A DNA stretch of 28,776 nt. Origin: JAFAVZ01 sp036009105 (lineage in GTDB: Bacteria > Acidobacteriota > Thermoanaerobaculia > Gp7-AA8). The stretch lies in assembly GCA_036009105.1 (NCBI GenBank), contig DASYMJ010000088.1:1-28776 (forward strand), given 5' to 3'. The notes beneath the pieces are model-generated. The model had not been told where the DNA came from and ran no database searches. It worked only from the letters and a program-made list of their open reading frames with translations. The position numbers were made by a program, and so were the translations under genes. Position 1 is the first letter of the stretch. Every line of letters starts with the position of its first letter. Below are positions 7,321-14,776 of this stretch, piece by piece.

Positions 7321-8490
7321 TCACTCCCCGTTCCTCACCGCCCTGTGCCTGCCGCTCGAGCGTTCCTTGCGTTGCAGGATGGTGCGGATGCGCGGCAGCA
7401 GCACCTCCCGGCGGATCGGCTTGCGCAGGAAATCGGAAGCGCCGATCTCCAGGCTGCGCGCCTCCACCTCCGCGCCGGCGATGCCGGTGATGAAGATGGC
7501 GGGCGTCTCGATCCCCTTCTGGATCATGATCTCGAAGAGGCGGAGGCCGTTGAGGGTGGGGATGTTGATGTCGAGGATGAGCAGGTCGAACTTGCGCCGG
7601 CCGATCTCCATCAGCGCGTCGGCGCCGTCCGCCACGCTGATCACCTCGTAGCCGGCGTCGGTCAGGAAGCCTTCGATCAGGGCGGAGGAGACGAGGTCGT
7701 CTTCCACCAGGAGGATGAGCACCGGCCGGTCGACCGGCTTGCGCAGCACCTCGCGCGGCGCGGGCGTGGCGCGCAGCGCCTCGAGGATCTCCTCGTGCAG
7801 GCGCGCCGTCTCGGGGCCGGGATCGCGGGCGAACTCGCGGCGGAGGATGTCGGAGCACTCCTGATAGCGGCGCAGCGCGGCGTCCGGCCTCCCCTGCTCC
7901 AGCTGCAGGCGCATCAGCGTGCGGTGCACGACCTCCTGGGTCGGGTCGAGGGAGAGCAGGCGGCTGGCCGTGTCGACGGCGGCCTCCCACCAGCCGGCGG
8001 TGATCTGCGCGGCGAGCAGGCGCCCGAAGACGGTGATCGCGCCGCGCCAGTATTCGAGGCGCTCGGTGGCCACCCAGTCGTCGAACGCGCCGATGCCGGT
8101 GATGAAGCCCTCCAGCAGGTTGCCGCGATAGAGCTCGGCCCCTTCGCGGGTGGCGTTGATGGAGGTGGCATCGACGAGCTGCGCGAAGCGGCGCGCGTCG
8201 ACGGAGACGGCGGCGGGATTGAAGCGGACGATCTGCCCGTCGTCGATCAGGACGTCCGGCGGGAGGAAGCGGAAGACGTACTGCAGGTCGCGGACGATGC
8301 TGCGCACGCCGGCCTGGTCATCGGCCCCGAAGAGCAGCCGCCCGAGCTCTTCCAGCGCCACCTCGCCATCGATGCGCAGGGCCAGATAAACGATCAACGC
8401 CTGCGTGCGCTTGTTGCCGATGGCCAGGGTATTGCCGCGGTAATCGGTCGCCGCGAGCTCGCCGAACAGACGGACGCTGAGAAGAGGCAT
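7321..8490 (-). CDS. SARP/BTAD-type transcriptional regulator with C-terminal receiver domain
   Basis: This is a 389-residue regulator. Residues 1-95 resemble the winged-helix DNA-binding domain of SARP/AfsR-type activators (VRLFGELAA...RTQALIVYLAL...LEELGRLLF, then RSIVRDLQYVFRFLP and a wing LIDDGQIVRF). Residues about 96-245 form the helical bacterial transcriptional activation domain with TPR-like pairs (WWEAAVDTASRLLSLDP...EVVHRTLMRLQLEQGRPDAALRRYQEC). Residues 256-372 are a complete receiver: acidic pocket E263/D264/D265, phospho-acceptor D307 in LILDINIP, T335, and K357 in LRKPI. Most response regulators place the receiver first, so this order is unusual. The gene is upstream of the hybrid kinase and separated from its start by a 31-bp hairpin. 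Confidence 0.9.
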   Translation of the reverse strand: MPLLSVRLFGELAATDYRGNTLAIGNKRTQALIVYLALRIDGEVALEELGRLLFGADDQAGVRSIVRDLQYVFRFLPPDVLIDDGQIVRFNPAAVSVDARRFAQLVDATSINATREGAELYRGNLLEGFITGIGAFDDWVATERLEYWRGAITVFGRLLAAQITAGWWEAAVDTASRLLSLDPTQEVVHRTLMRLQLEQGRPDAALRRYQECSDILRREFARDPGPETARLHEEILEALRATPAPREVLRKPVDRPVLILLVEDDLVSSALIEGFLTDAGYEVISVADGADALMEIGRRKFDLLILDINIPTLNGLRLFEIMIQKGIETPAIFITGIAGAEVEARSLEIGASDFLRKPIRREVLLPRIRTILQRKERSSGRHRAVRNGE

Positions 8491-8562
8491 TTTTTCGGAG
8501 GACCCGGGGGGAAGGGTAGCACGATCGGTGGCGGGCTGGGGGGATATTTGTACGGAAGGACT

Positions 8563-8649
8563 GAATTGAAAATTGAAAATTGAAAATTGAAAAAAAGCTC
8601 CGCGCCGCCATCAGCACTTTTTCAATTTTCAATTTTCAATTTTCAATTC
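8563..8649. repeat. Heptamer-built hairpin, 32-bp perfect arms (AATTGAA units)
   Basis: Arms 8563-8594 and 8618-8649 are perfect reverse complements around a 23-nt GC-rich loop. Each arm consists of four AATTGAA units plus a short A- or T-run. The A+T content is strikingly unlike the surrounding DNA. It lies between the 3' end of the secreted protein gene (stop at 8661) and the 5' end of the regulator gene, both on the minus strand. As read on the minus strand the second arm ends in a short T-run, so a termination role is possible. Confidence 0.9.
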
Positions 8650-8660
8650 GCCGCCCACCG

Positions 8661-9413
8661 CTACTTCGTGAACGCGCCCGCCGGCACGTCCGCCGTAATC
8701 GCCAGGTTGTCCAAACGGATGCTCTGCCCCTTGCCGCGGATCTCGCGGCGGGTGGAGATCAGGATGTTCGCGATGCGCTTGTAGTCATGAAAGTAGACCG
8801 AGGTCGGGCTGTCGTTCGGGTTCGAGCCCTCCAGTTTCATGTCCCACTCTTCGACCATGCCGGTGTCCCGGTTGACCCACATCCAGTAGGTGTCGCCGGG
8901 CGTGAGGCCGACCTTCTCGAAGGTCAGCTTCACCACGTCCCAGGTGCGGCCGCAGGAGTCGGTCCGCTCGCCCACGTTCTCCCGGTTCACGCCGGGGTCC
9001 ATCGACTTGAGGGGCATGAGCAGCCAGTACGTGTCATTGATGAAGCGGCGGTAGCCGAGGGTGAGGAAGTCGGCCAGGGCGGTGTCGGTGGCCTCGACGC
9101 CGTTCTTCCAGGCCTTCCCCTGCTTCGTGTTGGTGTTCATGATGATGAGGAACTGGTCGCCTCGCTGGTCGCGCCCTTCCACGCGGTAGTCGCCGGTGTA
9201 GCGGTCCCACCGCTGCGGGAACGAGGCGATGACCTGGCCGCCGCGGTCGACCACGAAGGTGAAGGAGAAGTAGCGCGCCTTCTCCCACGCCGGTCCGGCC
9301 AGGATGTCGATGGCCCTCTGCGCGGGATCGGGATGCGCATCCACGGAAGCCGTCGCCTGGGCATGAGCAACTGACGCAAGAAAGAGACAGAAAAGGAGAG
9401 CGGCCTGCTTCAT
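8661..9413 (-). CDS. Secreted protein of unknown function (DUF6503-like)
   Basis: This is a 250-residue exported protein. The chosen start gives MKQAALLFCLFLASVAHA, a standard signal peptide with cleavage after AHA; an in-frame ATG six codons earlier would spoil the n-region. The mature part is rich in beta-strands and aromatic residues (YFSFTFVVDRGG, YTGDYRVEGRD, TYWLLMPLKSMDPGV, GDTYWMWVNRDTGMVEEWDM, SVYFHDYK). This pattern resembles periplasmic lipoprotein-carrier-like folds, DUF6503 in particular, but I infer this from pattern only. No lipobox cysteine is placed for lipidation. It is divergent from the ketosynthase gene. Confidence 0.8.
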   Translation of the reverse strand: MKQAALLFCLFLASVAHAQATASVDAHPDPAQRAIDILAGPAWEKARYFSFTFVVDRGGQVIASFPQRWDRYTGDYRVEGRDQRGDQFLIIMNTNTKQGKAWKNGVEATDTALADFLTLGYRRFINDTYWLLMPLKSMDPGVNRENVGERTDSCGRTWDVVKLTFEKVGLTPGDTYWMWVNRDTGMVEEWDMKLEGSNPNDSPTSVYFHDYKRIANILISTRREIRGKGQSIRLDNLAITADVPAGAFTK

Positions 9414-9421
9414 GGCACGGG

Positions 9422-9427
9422 ATCGTA
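9422..9427 (-). promoter_or_regulatory. -10-like box near the secreted protein gene
   Basis: On the minus strand TACGAT stands 8 nt before the ATG at 9413. No Shine-Dalgarno sequence lies between them, which fits a leaderless start. Confidence 0.35.
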
Positions 9428-9470
9428 TCATTTTGCAATTGATGGCTTGCCGCTTGCGTTAGGGCGGGCA

Positions 9471-10736
9471 ATGCACGTCCAAAAAGGGAGTCGGATCGTC
9501 ATCACCGGCGTCGGTGCGCTCAGCCCCAACGGAGTGGGACGGGAGACGTACTTTGCCGCCTTGAAGGCGGGCCGCAGCGGCGTCCGGAGCATCACCCAGT
9601 TCGACGCCTCGAAGCTTCCCTGCCGCGTCGCCGGAGAGGTGAACGGCGGGTTCAACCCGCAGGCCTGGGTCGACGCGAAGAACATGAAGCACGTGGGGCG
9701 CGTCGTGCCGATGGCCATCGCCGCCACGGATGAAGCGCTGCGCGACGCGAAGCTCGATCCGCAGGCGGTCGACCTGGAGACGCGGCGCAACATCGGGGTC
9801 ATGCTCGGCTCCGGCGGCGGCGCCATCGAGTTCAGCGAGCGGATGTACGAGCTCTGGTACCGCGGCGCGGTCAAGCAGGCCTCGGTCTACGCGATTCCCT
9901 CCGGCACCATCGGCACACTCGCCTCCGAGATCTCCATGGCTTACGACCTCCACGGCTTCTCCCACCTCATCTCCACCGGCTGCACCTCGTCCACCGATGC
10001 CATCGGCTACGCCTACCGCAATCTCACCCTCGGCGTGTGCGACTACATCGTCACCGGCGGCGCCGACTCGACCATCACCGAAGGGATCATGACCGGCTTC
10101 TCCATCATGCGCATCGTCTCCTCCGGCTACAACGACGCGCCCGAGACCGCCTCCCGCCCCTTCTCCCGCAACCGCGACGGCTTCGTCCTCGGCGAAGGGG
10201 CGTGGATGTTCGTGATGGAGCGGGAGGAGACGGCGCTCGCCCGCGGCGCGCACATCTACGCGGAAGTGGCCGGCTACGGCTCGACCTGCGACGCCTATCA
10301 CCGCGTGCGGATGGACGACTCGGGCGAGGAGCCCGCCCGGGCCATGCAGCTGGCCATGAAGGATGCGGCCGTGGAGCCGGAGCAGATCGGCTACATCAAC
10401 TATCACGGCACGTCGACCGACCTGAATGACCGCATCGAGACCCGGGCCGTGAAGCGCGCATTCGGCGCGCATGCCGCGCTCTTGCCGGGATCGGCCACCA
10501 AGTCGATGATCGGCCATCCGCAGGGCGCCTGCGGGGCGGCGGGGGTGGCGGCGACGCTGATGGCTTTCCGCGATCACACCCTGCCGCCGACCATCAACCT
10601 CGATCCACCCGATCCGGAGTGCGATCTCGATTACATCCCCGATCTGGGCCGCCGCGCCGAGATCGACGCGGCGGTGTGCAACACGATTGCGTTCGGCTCG
10701 AAGAATTCGGCTTTGGTGTTGAAGCGCTACGTCTGA
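9471..10736 (+). CDS. Beta-ketoacyl-ACP synthase II-like ketosynthase
   Basis: This is a 421-residue condensing enzyme of the FabF/KAS II type, extending an acyl chain with a malonyl unit. With the start at 9471 the catalytic cysteine is C171 (STGCTSST), the two histidines are H312 (YHGTSTDLND) and H349 (MIGHPQG), and the supporting lysine is K344 (ATKSM). The N-terminal VITGVGALSPNG is typical. An upstream ATG at 9447 would add eight residues without similarity. The gene is not in a fab operon: no ACP, FabD or FabG is nearby. It is followed after 10 nt by a methyltransferase and then an FAD oxidoreductase. This suggests a specialised acyl or polyketide product instead of housekeeping fatty-acid synthesis, so I leave the symbol blank. 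Confidence 0.93.
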   Translation: MHVQKGSRIVITGVGALSPNGVGRETYFAALKAGRSGVRSITQFDASKLPCRVAGEVNGGFNPQAWVDAKNMKHVGRVVPMAIAATDEALRDAKLDPQAVDLETRRNIGVMLGSGGGAIEFSERMYELWYRGAVKQASVYAIPSGTIGTLASEISMAYDLHGFSHLISTGCTSSTDAIGYAYRNLTLGVCDYIVTGGADSTITEGIMTGFSIMRIVSSGYNDAPETASRPFSRNRDGFVLGEGAWMFVMEREETALARGAHIYAEVAGYGSTCDAYHRVRMDDSGEEPARAMQLAMKDAAVEPEQIGYINYHGTSTDLNDRIETRAVKRAFGAHAALLPGSATKSMIGHPQGACGAAGVAATLMAFRDHTLPPTINLDPPDPECDLDYIPDLGRRAEIDAAVCNTIAFGSKNSALVLKRYV

Positions 10737-10746
10737 TCAGGAAGAA

Positions 10747-11409
10747 ATGTTCACCCCTGAACGCGTCGACCACGACGAGCTCCTCGACGAACACGATGCT
10801 CCCCGGCCCGACATGGAGCGCTCGCTGCGCGACCTGCGCCGCATCAACCGCTGGCTGGGCGGCATCTCCGTCTACCGCCGCCTGCTGCGCCGCCACTCCG
10901 GCGCTTTGCGCGAGCTGGCCATCCTCGACGTCGGCGCCGGCACGGCGGACCTGATCTCCTCCCTCCCCGGCGACGCCATGCGCATCGCGCTCGACTTCAA
11001 GATCGACCACCTCCTCTACCTGCGAGACGGCACGCGCGTCCGGCGCGTCGTGGGCGACGCGCTGCGCCTGCCCTTCCGCAAAGACGCGGTCGACGTGGTC
11101 ACCTCCTCCCACTTCTTCCACCACTTCGATGCGGAGGAAAACACGACCATCCTTTCCGAGGGACTTCGCGTGGCCAGAAAAGGGGTGATGGTGACGGATA
11201 CGGTGCGCAGCTATGTCCCGCTCCTCCTCGTGCGCCTGCTCGCCGCTCTGCGCCTGGTGGGGCGCATCACGCGCTTCGACGCGCCGGCCTCGGTGTTGCG
11301 CGGCTATACGAAGGGGGAGGCACAGAGCGTGGCGAGCAAGGTGGCGGCGAAGCGGCGGGAGGTGGTGAGCGCGTTCCCGTACCGCTTCGCCATCCTGCTA
11401 TGGAAGTGA
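10747..11409 (+). CDS. Class I SAM-dependent methyltransferase
   Basis: This is a 220-residue methyltransferase. Motif I is ILDVGAGTADL (59-69), the acidic end of strand two is ALDF, motif II is VVGDALRLPF, and the post-motif region has VVTSSHFFHHF, a UbiE-like pattern. The substrate is unknown. The gene sits between a ketosynthase and an FAD oxidoreductase and overlaps the latter by 10 nt. The three are probably co-transcribed and act on one product, with this enzyme methylating an oxygen or carbon. Ketosynthase, methyltransferase and flavoprotein sets are known in quinone and phenolic lipid pathways; the parallel is inference. Confidence 0.9.
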   Translation: MFTPERVDHDELLDEHDAPRPDMERSLRDLRRINRWLGGISVYRRLLRRHSGALRELAILDVGAGTADLISSLPGDAMRIALDFKIDHLLYLRDGTRVRRVVGDALRLPFRKDAVDVVTSSHFFHHFDAEENTTILSEGLRVARKGVMVTDTVRSYVPLLLVRLLAALRLVGRITRFDAPASVLRGYTKGEAQSVASKVAAKRREVVSAFPYRFAILLWK

Positions 11410-12566
11410 CGGACGTCGCCGTCATCGGCGCCGGGCCGGCCGGCTCCACCCTAGCCGCGCTCCTTGCCCGCCGCGGCGTCCACGTCACCCTGATCGACCG
11501 CGACGCGTTCCCGCGCGACAAGCTGTGCGGCGAGTTCCTCTCCTACGATGCCCTGCCCGTCGTCGAAGCGCTCGGCATCGACCTGACCAGCGCGCCGCGC
11601 ATCGAGCGTTGCCGGGTGGTGAGCCGCCGCCGCACTTACGAGTTCGCCTTCCCCCATCCCGCGCGCGGCGTCTCCCGGCTCCTCCTCGACGACCTGCTGT
11701 TCCGCCGGGCGATCGCACTCGGCGCAAAGCAGCGGGACGGCGTCACGGCGACGGAGCTGCGAGACGACCGGGTGATCACGGATCAAGGCGAGCTGCAGGC
11801 GCGGGTGGTGGTGGGGGCGTGGGGGCGGTGGGGGCGGTTCGACACGCAGCTGGCCCGCTCGTTCGTGAGGGACCGCGCGCACCGCAACTTCGGCTTCAAG
11901 CGGCACTACGTAGGGGCCGGCTTCAGCCGGCCCGGGCGGGCTGAAGCCGGCGCCCAGATTTCCGACTCCATCGACCTCTACTCCTTCCGCCACGGCTACC
12001 TCGGCGTCAACGCCATCGAAGGCGGCATGACCAACATCTGCGGCCTCGTCCACGCCTCGCGTCTCACCGGCCACAAGGGCCGCTGGGATGCCTTCGTCGA
12101 GACCATCCGCAGCGAGGAGCCGAAGCTGGAGGAGCTCTACTCGAGCTACCAGCCGGCCCAGGACGGCTTCCTCTCCAGCGAGCCGGTCATCTTCCGCGCG
12201 CGCAGCGCCGTCGAAGGAGGCATCTTCATGATCGGCGACGCCTCGGGCATCATCGATCCGCTCACCGGCAACGGCATGGCCATGGCCATCCAATCGGCGC
12301 TCGTCGCCGCGCCGCACATCCTCAGCGTTTTGGGCGGCGGGGAACGGACGGCCATCGAGAACGCGTACCGGGAAGAGCACCGGGCCATGTTCGGCAAGCG
12401 CATCCGCTGGAGCCGGCAGGTGGCGCGCCTGCTGTCCCGCCCGGCGCTGCTCGACGCGGCCATCGGCGCGGTCCGCACGCCCGCCATCGGCAGGCTCCTG
12501 CTCCGCCGCACCCGAGCCGACCGCGACGCCATCGCTGGTCTGACCGGGCGCGCGTTTTCCTGCTAG
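11400..12566 (+). CDS. FAD-dependent oxidoreductase, geranylgeranyl-reductase/hydroxylase type
   Basis: This is a 388-residue flavoprotein. The dinucleotide-binding motif GAGPAGS is at residues 10-16, followed by DRDAFPRDKLCGEF, the signature of geranylgeranyl reductase and related FAD monooxygenases. The second FAD motif is FMIGDASGIIDPLTGNGMAMAI near residues 276-296. Residues 171-185 (VGAGFSRPGRAEAGA) are encoded by an in-frame palindromic repeat and look foreign to the family. The TAG stop also forms the first half of a -10-like box serving the next gene. The start overlaps the methyltransferase by 10 nt. Partners and position suggest oxidation or reduction of the ketosynthase product. 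Confidence 0.9.
   Translation: MEVTDVAVIGAGPAGSTLAALLARRGVHVTLIDRDAFPRDKLCGEFLSYDALPVVEALGIDLTSAPRIERCRVVSRRRTYEFAFPHPARGVSRLLLDDLLFRRAIALGAKQRDGVTATELRDDRVITDQGELQARVVVGAWGRWGRFDTQLARSFVRDRAHRNFGFKRHYVGAGFSRPGRAEAGAQISDSIDLYSFRHGYLGVNAIEGGMTNICGLVHASRLTGHKGRWDAFVETIRSEEPKLEELYSSYQPAQDGFLSSEPVIFRARSAVEGGIFMIGDASGIIDPLTGNGMAMAIQSALVAAPHILSVLGGGERTAIENAYREEHRAMFGKRIRWSRQVARLLSRPALLDAAIGAVRTPAIGRLLLRRTRADRDAIAGLTGRAFSC
11910..11954 (+). repeat. In-frame 45-nt palindromic element inside the FAD oxidoreductase gene
   Basis: Perfect 13-bp arms GCCGGCTTCAGCC (11916-11928) and their reverse complement (11939-11951) surround a 10-nt loop; flanking GGG/CCC extends the pairing past one bulged base. The element is exactly 15 codons with no stop. 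The left part closely matches the sequence at the right edge of the window (28753-28776). Confidence 0.8.
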
Positions 12567-12569
12567 AGT
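12564..12569 (+). promoter_or_regulatory. -10 box of a probable leaderless gene
   Basis: TAGAGT, whose first three bases are the stop codon of the FAD gene, stands 7 nt before the ATG at 12577. CTGACC at 12540-12545 with an 18-nt spacer could be a -35 element. No Shine-Dalgarno site is present. Confidence 0.5.
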
Positions 12570-12576
12570 TTCGCCC

Positions 12577-13242
12577 ATGTCGGCGGTGTATCCCGATGGC
12601 GAGTTCGAGCTCCCGCTGTTCCCGCTGCCGAACCTCGTCTTCTTCCCCAGCACCCGCCTGCCGCTGCACATCTTCGAGCCGCGCTACCGGCAGATGATCG
12701 CCGACGCGCTCGACTCCGACCAGCGCTTCGGCATCGTGCTGCTCCGCCCCGGCTGGCAGGACGATTACTACGGCGCCCCGGCCGTCCACACCCTCGGCAC
12801 GCTGGGAACGATCGAGCAGGCGGTATCGCTGGACGACGGCCGTTACAACATCCTGGTGCGGGGCGACGTCCGGGTGCGCATCCTCGCCGAGGAGGCTCGC
12901 GCGCCGTACCGGATGGCCCGGGTGGTGGCGCAGCCGGAGGCGGCGCCCGCGCCGGAGCACGGCTACGCGCAGCGGGAATGGCTGGCCGATCTCTCCCGCC
13001 AGTACCTCACCTACCTGCCGAACCAGATGGCCGTGCCGGAGATCGACACGGTCGGCCTCGACTCGCTGACCAACGCGCTGATCATGTCGCTCAACCTCGA
13101 TGTGGAGGAGAAGCAGCGCCTGCTGGAGATCGACCAGCTGGTCCAGCGCGCCGAGAAGATCGGCACCGAGCTGCAGCAGCGCATCGAGAGTCTGCGCCTG
13201 CTCGCGCCGTACCGGCGGGATGCGGATCCCTCGAGAAACTAG
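12577..13242 (+). CDS. LON substrate-binding domain protein
   Basis: This is a 221-residue protein consisting only of the N-terminal LON domain (PUA-like fold plus a helical tail), without the ATPase and protease parts of Lon. The typical opening is ELPLFPLPNLVFFPSTRLPLHIFEPRYRQMI, followed by FGIVLL, HTLGTLGTIEQA and the DGRYNILVRG strand. The C-terminal part (about 125-215) is helical with EEKQRLLEIDQLVQRAEKI. Such stand-alone proteins are common in bacteria and of uncertain function; peptide or substrate binding is presumed. The start has a -10-like box 7 nt upstream. The gene ends directly at the left arm of a small inverted repeat and faces the 2OG oxygenase gene. Confidence 0.92.
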   Translation: MSAVYPDGEFELPLFPLPNLVFFPSTRLPLHIFEPRYRQMIADALDSDQRFGIVLLRPGWQDDYYGAPAVHTLGTLGTIEQAVSLDDGRYNILVRGDVRVRILAEEARAPYRMARVVAQPEAAPAPEHGYAQREWLADLSRQYLTYLPNQMAVPEIDTVGLDSLTNALIMSLNLDVEEKQRLLEIDQLVQRAEKIGTELQQRIESLRLLAPYRRDADPSRN

Positions 13243-13293
13243 TTGTCGGTTGTCAGTTGTCAGTAGAGCCGTTTTTACCGACCACCGACAACT
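13241..13293. repeat. GTTGTC heptamer tract with inverted repeat
   Basis: Three tandem 7-bp units (GTTGTCG, GTTGTCA, GTTGTCA) lie at 13242-13262. The 10-bp arm AGTTGTCGGT (13241-13250) pairs with 13284-13293. It fills the gap between two convergent genes and could serve as a weak bidirectional terminator; a TTTTT lies at 13272-13276. Confidence 0.75.
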
Positions 13294-13295
13294 CG

Positions 13296-13982
13296 TCACG
13301 CAAAGATCGTGTCGTGCGGCGCGGAGCGCTCCGCCTCCGGACGTCCGGCCGTGTAGTAATACAGCGAGACCGACTTGCGGGTCACGCCGGGCGGCGAGAG
13401 CAGCGGGTGGGGGTGGCCGTGATACGAGCGGTCGGTGGTGGAGAAGACCACCGTCCGGTTGAAGAGCGGCAGCACGCGCTCGCGGCAGGCGCGCAGGTCG
13501 CCGTCCCACAACTCCAGATGTCCGCCCCACTCCTCGCGCCAGTCGCGGTTGAGATAGATGAGCATGTTCAGGCGCCGGTCGAGCTTGAGCTTCGGATGAA
13601 CATTGAAGTCGGAGTGGATCTTCAGGTAGCCGCCGGGCTCGGTCTGATGCAGTCCGCCGCCCGCAAAGTACGGGTCGGGGATGAGCCCCTCGATGCCGGT
13701 CAGCTGCTCCAGGAAGAGCACCATCTCGAAGCCGTTCATCGCGTCGAGGAAGCGGCGGATGGCGTCGGAGACGGCGCTCCGCTCGTGCCAGAAGCCGAGC
13801 TTCTTCTCCCGCGGGCTGTCGAAGTTGAGCCAGGAGCGCATGGCGTCCGCGGTGGGGAAGTCGCGCAGGACGGCGTCGAGCGCGGCGTCCTCGAACAGGC
13901 CGTCCATCACGATGTGCGGGAACGGCTCGGCAGCGGCATAGCGCGGCGCGAGCGGCGCGGCATCGTGGCGCAGGGTCACCAT
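13296..13982 (-). CDS. 2-oxoglutarate/Fe(II)-dependent oxygenase (prolyl 4-hydroxylase-like)
   Basis: This is a 228-residue double-stranded beta-helix oxygenase. The iron triad is visible as H123-x-D125 (KIHSDFN) and distal H188 (SYHGHPHPL); R202 in TRKSVSLYYY is the expected 2-oxoglutarate contact. The core strand NMLIYLNRDWREEWGGHLELWD is typical of the prolyl 4-hydroxylase-like branch that includes sugar and protein hydroxylases. It uses 2-oxoglutarate and oxygen; the substrate cannot be told from sequence. It is divergent from the sugar-transferase operon starting at 14021, from which it is separated by 38 nt, so modification of a glycan or glycoprotein is a reasonable guess. No signal peptide is seen, so it is cytoplasmic. 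Confidence 0.9.
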   Translation of the reverse strand: MVTLRHDAAPLAPRYAAAEPFPHIVMDGLFEDAALDAVLRDFPTADAMRSWLNFDSPREKKLGFWHERSAVSDAIRRFLDAMNGFEMVLFLEQLTGIEGLIPDPYFAGGGLHQTEPGGYLKIHSDFNVHPKLKLDRRLNMLIYLNRDWREEWGGHLELWDGDLRACRERVLPLFNRTVVFSTTDRSYHGHPHPLLSPPGVTRKSVSLYYYTAGRPEAERSAPHDTIFA

Positions 13983-14005
13983 TTCGCAGCGAGCATCCTA
14001 CCGCC

Positions 14006-14011
14006 TACAAT
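14006..14011 (+). promoter_or_regulatory. -10-like box upstream of the glycan operon
   Basis: TACAAT stands 9 nt before the GTG start at 14021. The short gap leaves no room for a Shine-Dalgarno leader and supports GTG as a leaderless start. Confidence 0.4.
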
Positions 14012-14020
14012 GCGCGCGCC

Positions 14021-14776
14021 GTGACGGAGCCCCTCGCCTACCGCGACTTCTACTACCCGCTCAACGTGTTCATGCACATCCTCACTCAGGAGGAGGGGCG
14101 CGTGGACGCGCTGCACTACGGCCTCTTCGAGCGGGAGGACGAGCCGATCGCCGCCGCGCAGGAACGCTCCACGCGCATGCTCCTGGAGCGCCTCCCCCCG
14201 CCGCCCGCCCGCCTGCTCGAGGCCGGCATCGGCCTCGGCACCACGCTGCACCGCCTGACGGCACTCGGCTACGACGTGACCGGCATTACGCCTGATGAAA
14301 AGCAGGTCGCCGCCGCGCGTGCCCGCTACCCCCGGGCGAACATCCAATGCACGCCCTTCGAGACCTTCCGGGATGAGAAGCGCTTCGACCTCATCCTCTT
14401 TCAGGAATCGTCGCAGTACATCCAGTCGAGCGCCCTGTTCGCCAAGGCCGCGGAGCTGACCAGCCGCGTGCTGGTGCTCGATGAATTCGCGCTCCAGCCG
14501 GTCGCGCGCGCGGACGCATTGCATCCGCTGCAGGGCTTCCTCGAGGCGGCGGCGCTGCACGGCTTCCGCAAGACCGAGGAGGTCGACCTCTCGCGCGCCG
14601 CGGAGCCGACGGTCGGCTACTTCATGCAGCGCATCGCCCGCTACAAGGAGCCGCTCATCCGCGACCTCGGGCTCACCGGCGAGCAGGTCGACGAGCTCGT
14701 GACCAGCGGCGAGAGCTACCGCGACCTCTATCGCTCCGGCGTCTACGGCTACCGCCTCCTCCAATTCGCACGATGA
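14021..14776 (+). CDS. SAM-dependent methyltransferase, first gene of glycan operon
   Basis: This is a 251-residue class I methyltransferase starting with GTG. Motif I is LLEAGIGLGTTL (65-76), the next strand reads YDVTGITPDEKQVAAARARYP, and the region after it has FDLILFQESSQYIQ in the motif II position. The C-terminal third (about 170-251) is helical and may recognise the substrate. The stop overlaps the next gene's ATG (ATGA), tying it to the glycosyltransferases that follow; it probably methylates a sugar or lipid carrier in the same pathway. No ATG is available nearby in this frame, and a TACAAT box 9 nt upstream supports the GTG. Confidence 0.88.
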   Translation: MTEPLAYRDFYYPLNVFMHILTQEEGRVDALHYGLFEREDEPIAAAQERSTRMLLERLPPPPARLLEAGIGLGTTLHRLTALGYDVTGITPDEKQVAAARARYPRANIQCTPFETFRDEKRFDLILFQESSQYIQSSALFAKAAELTSRVLVLDEFALQPVARADALHPLQGFLEAAALHGFRKTEEVDLSRAAEPTVGYFMQRIARYKEPLIRDLGLTGEQVDELVTSGESYRDLYRSGVYGYRLLQFAR

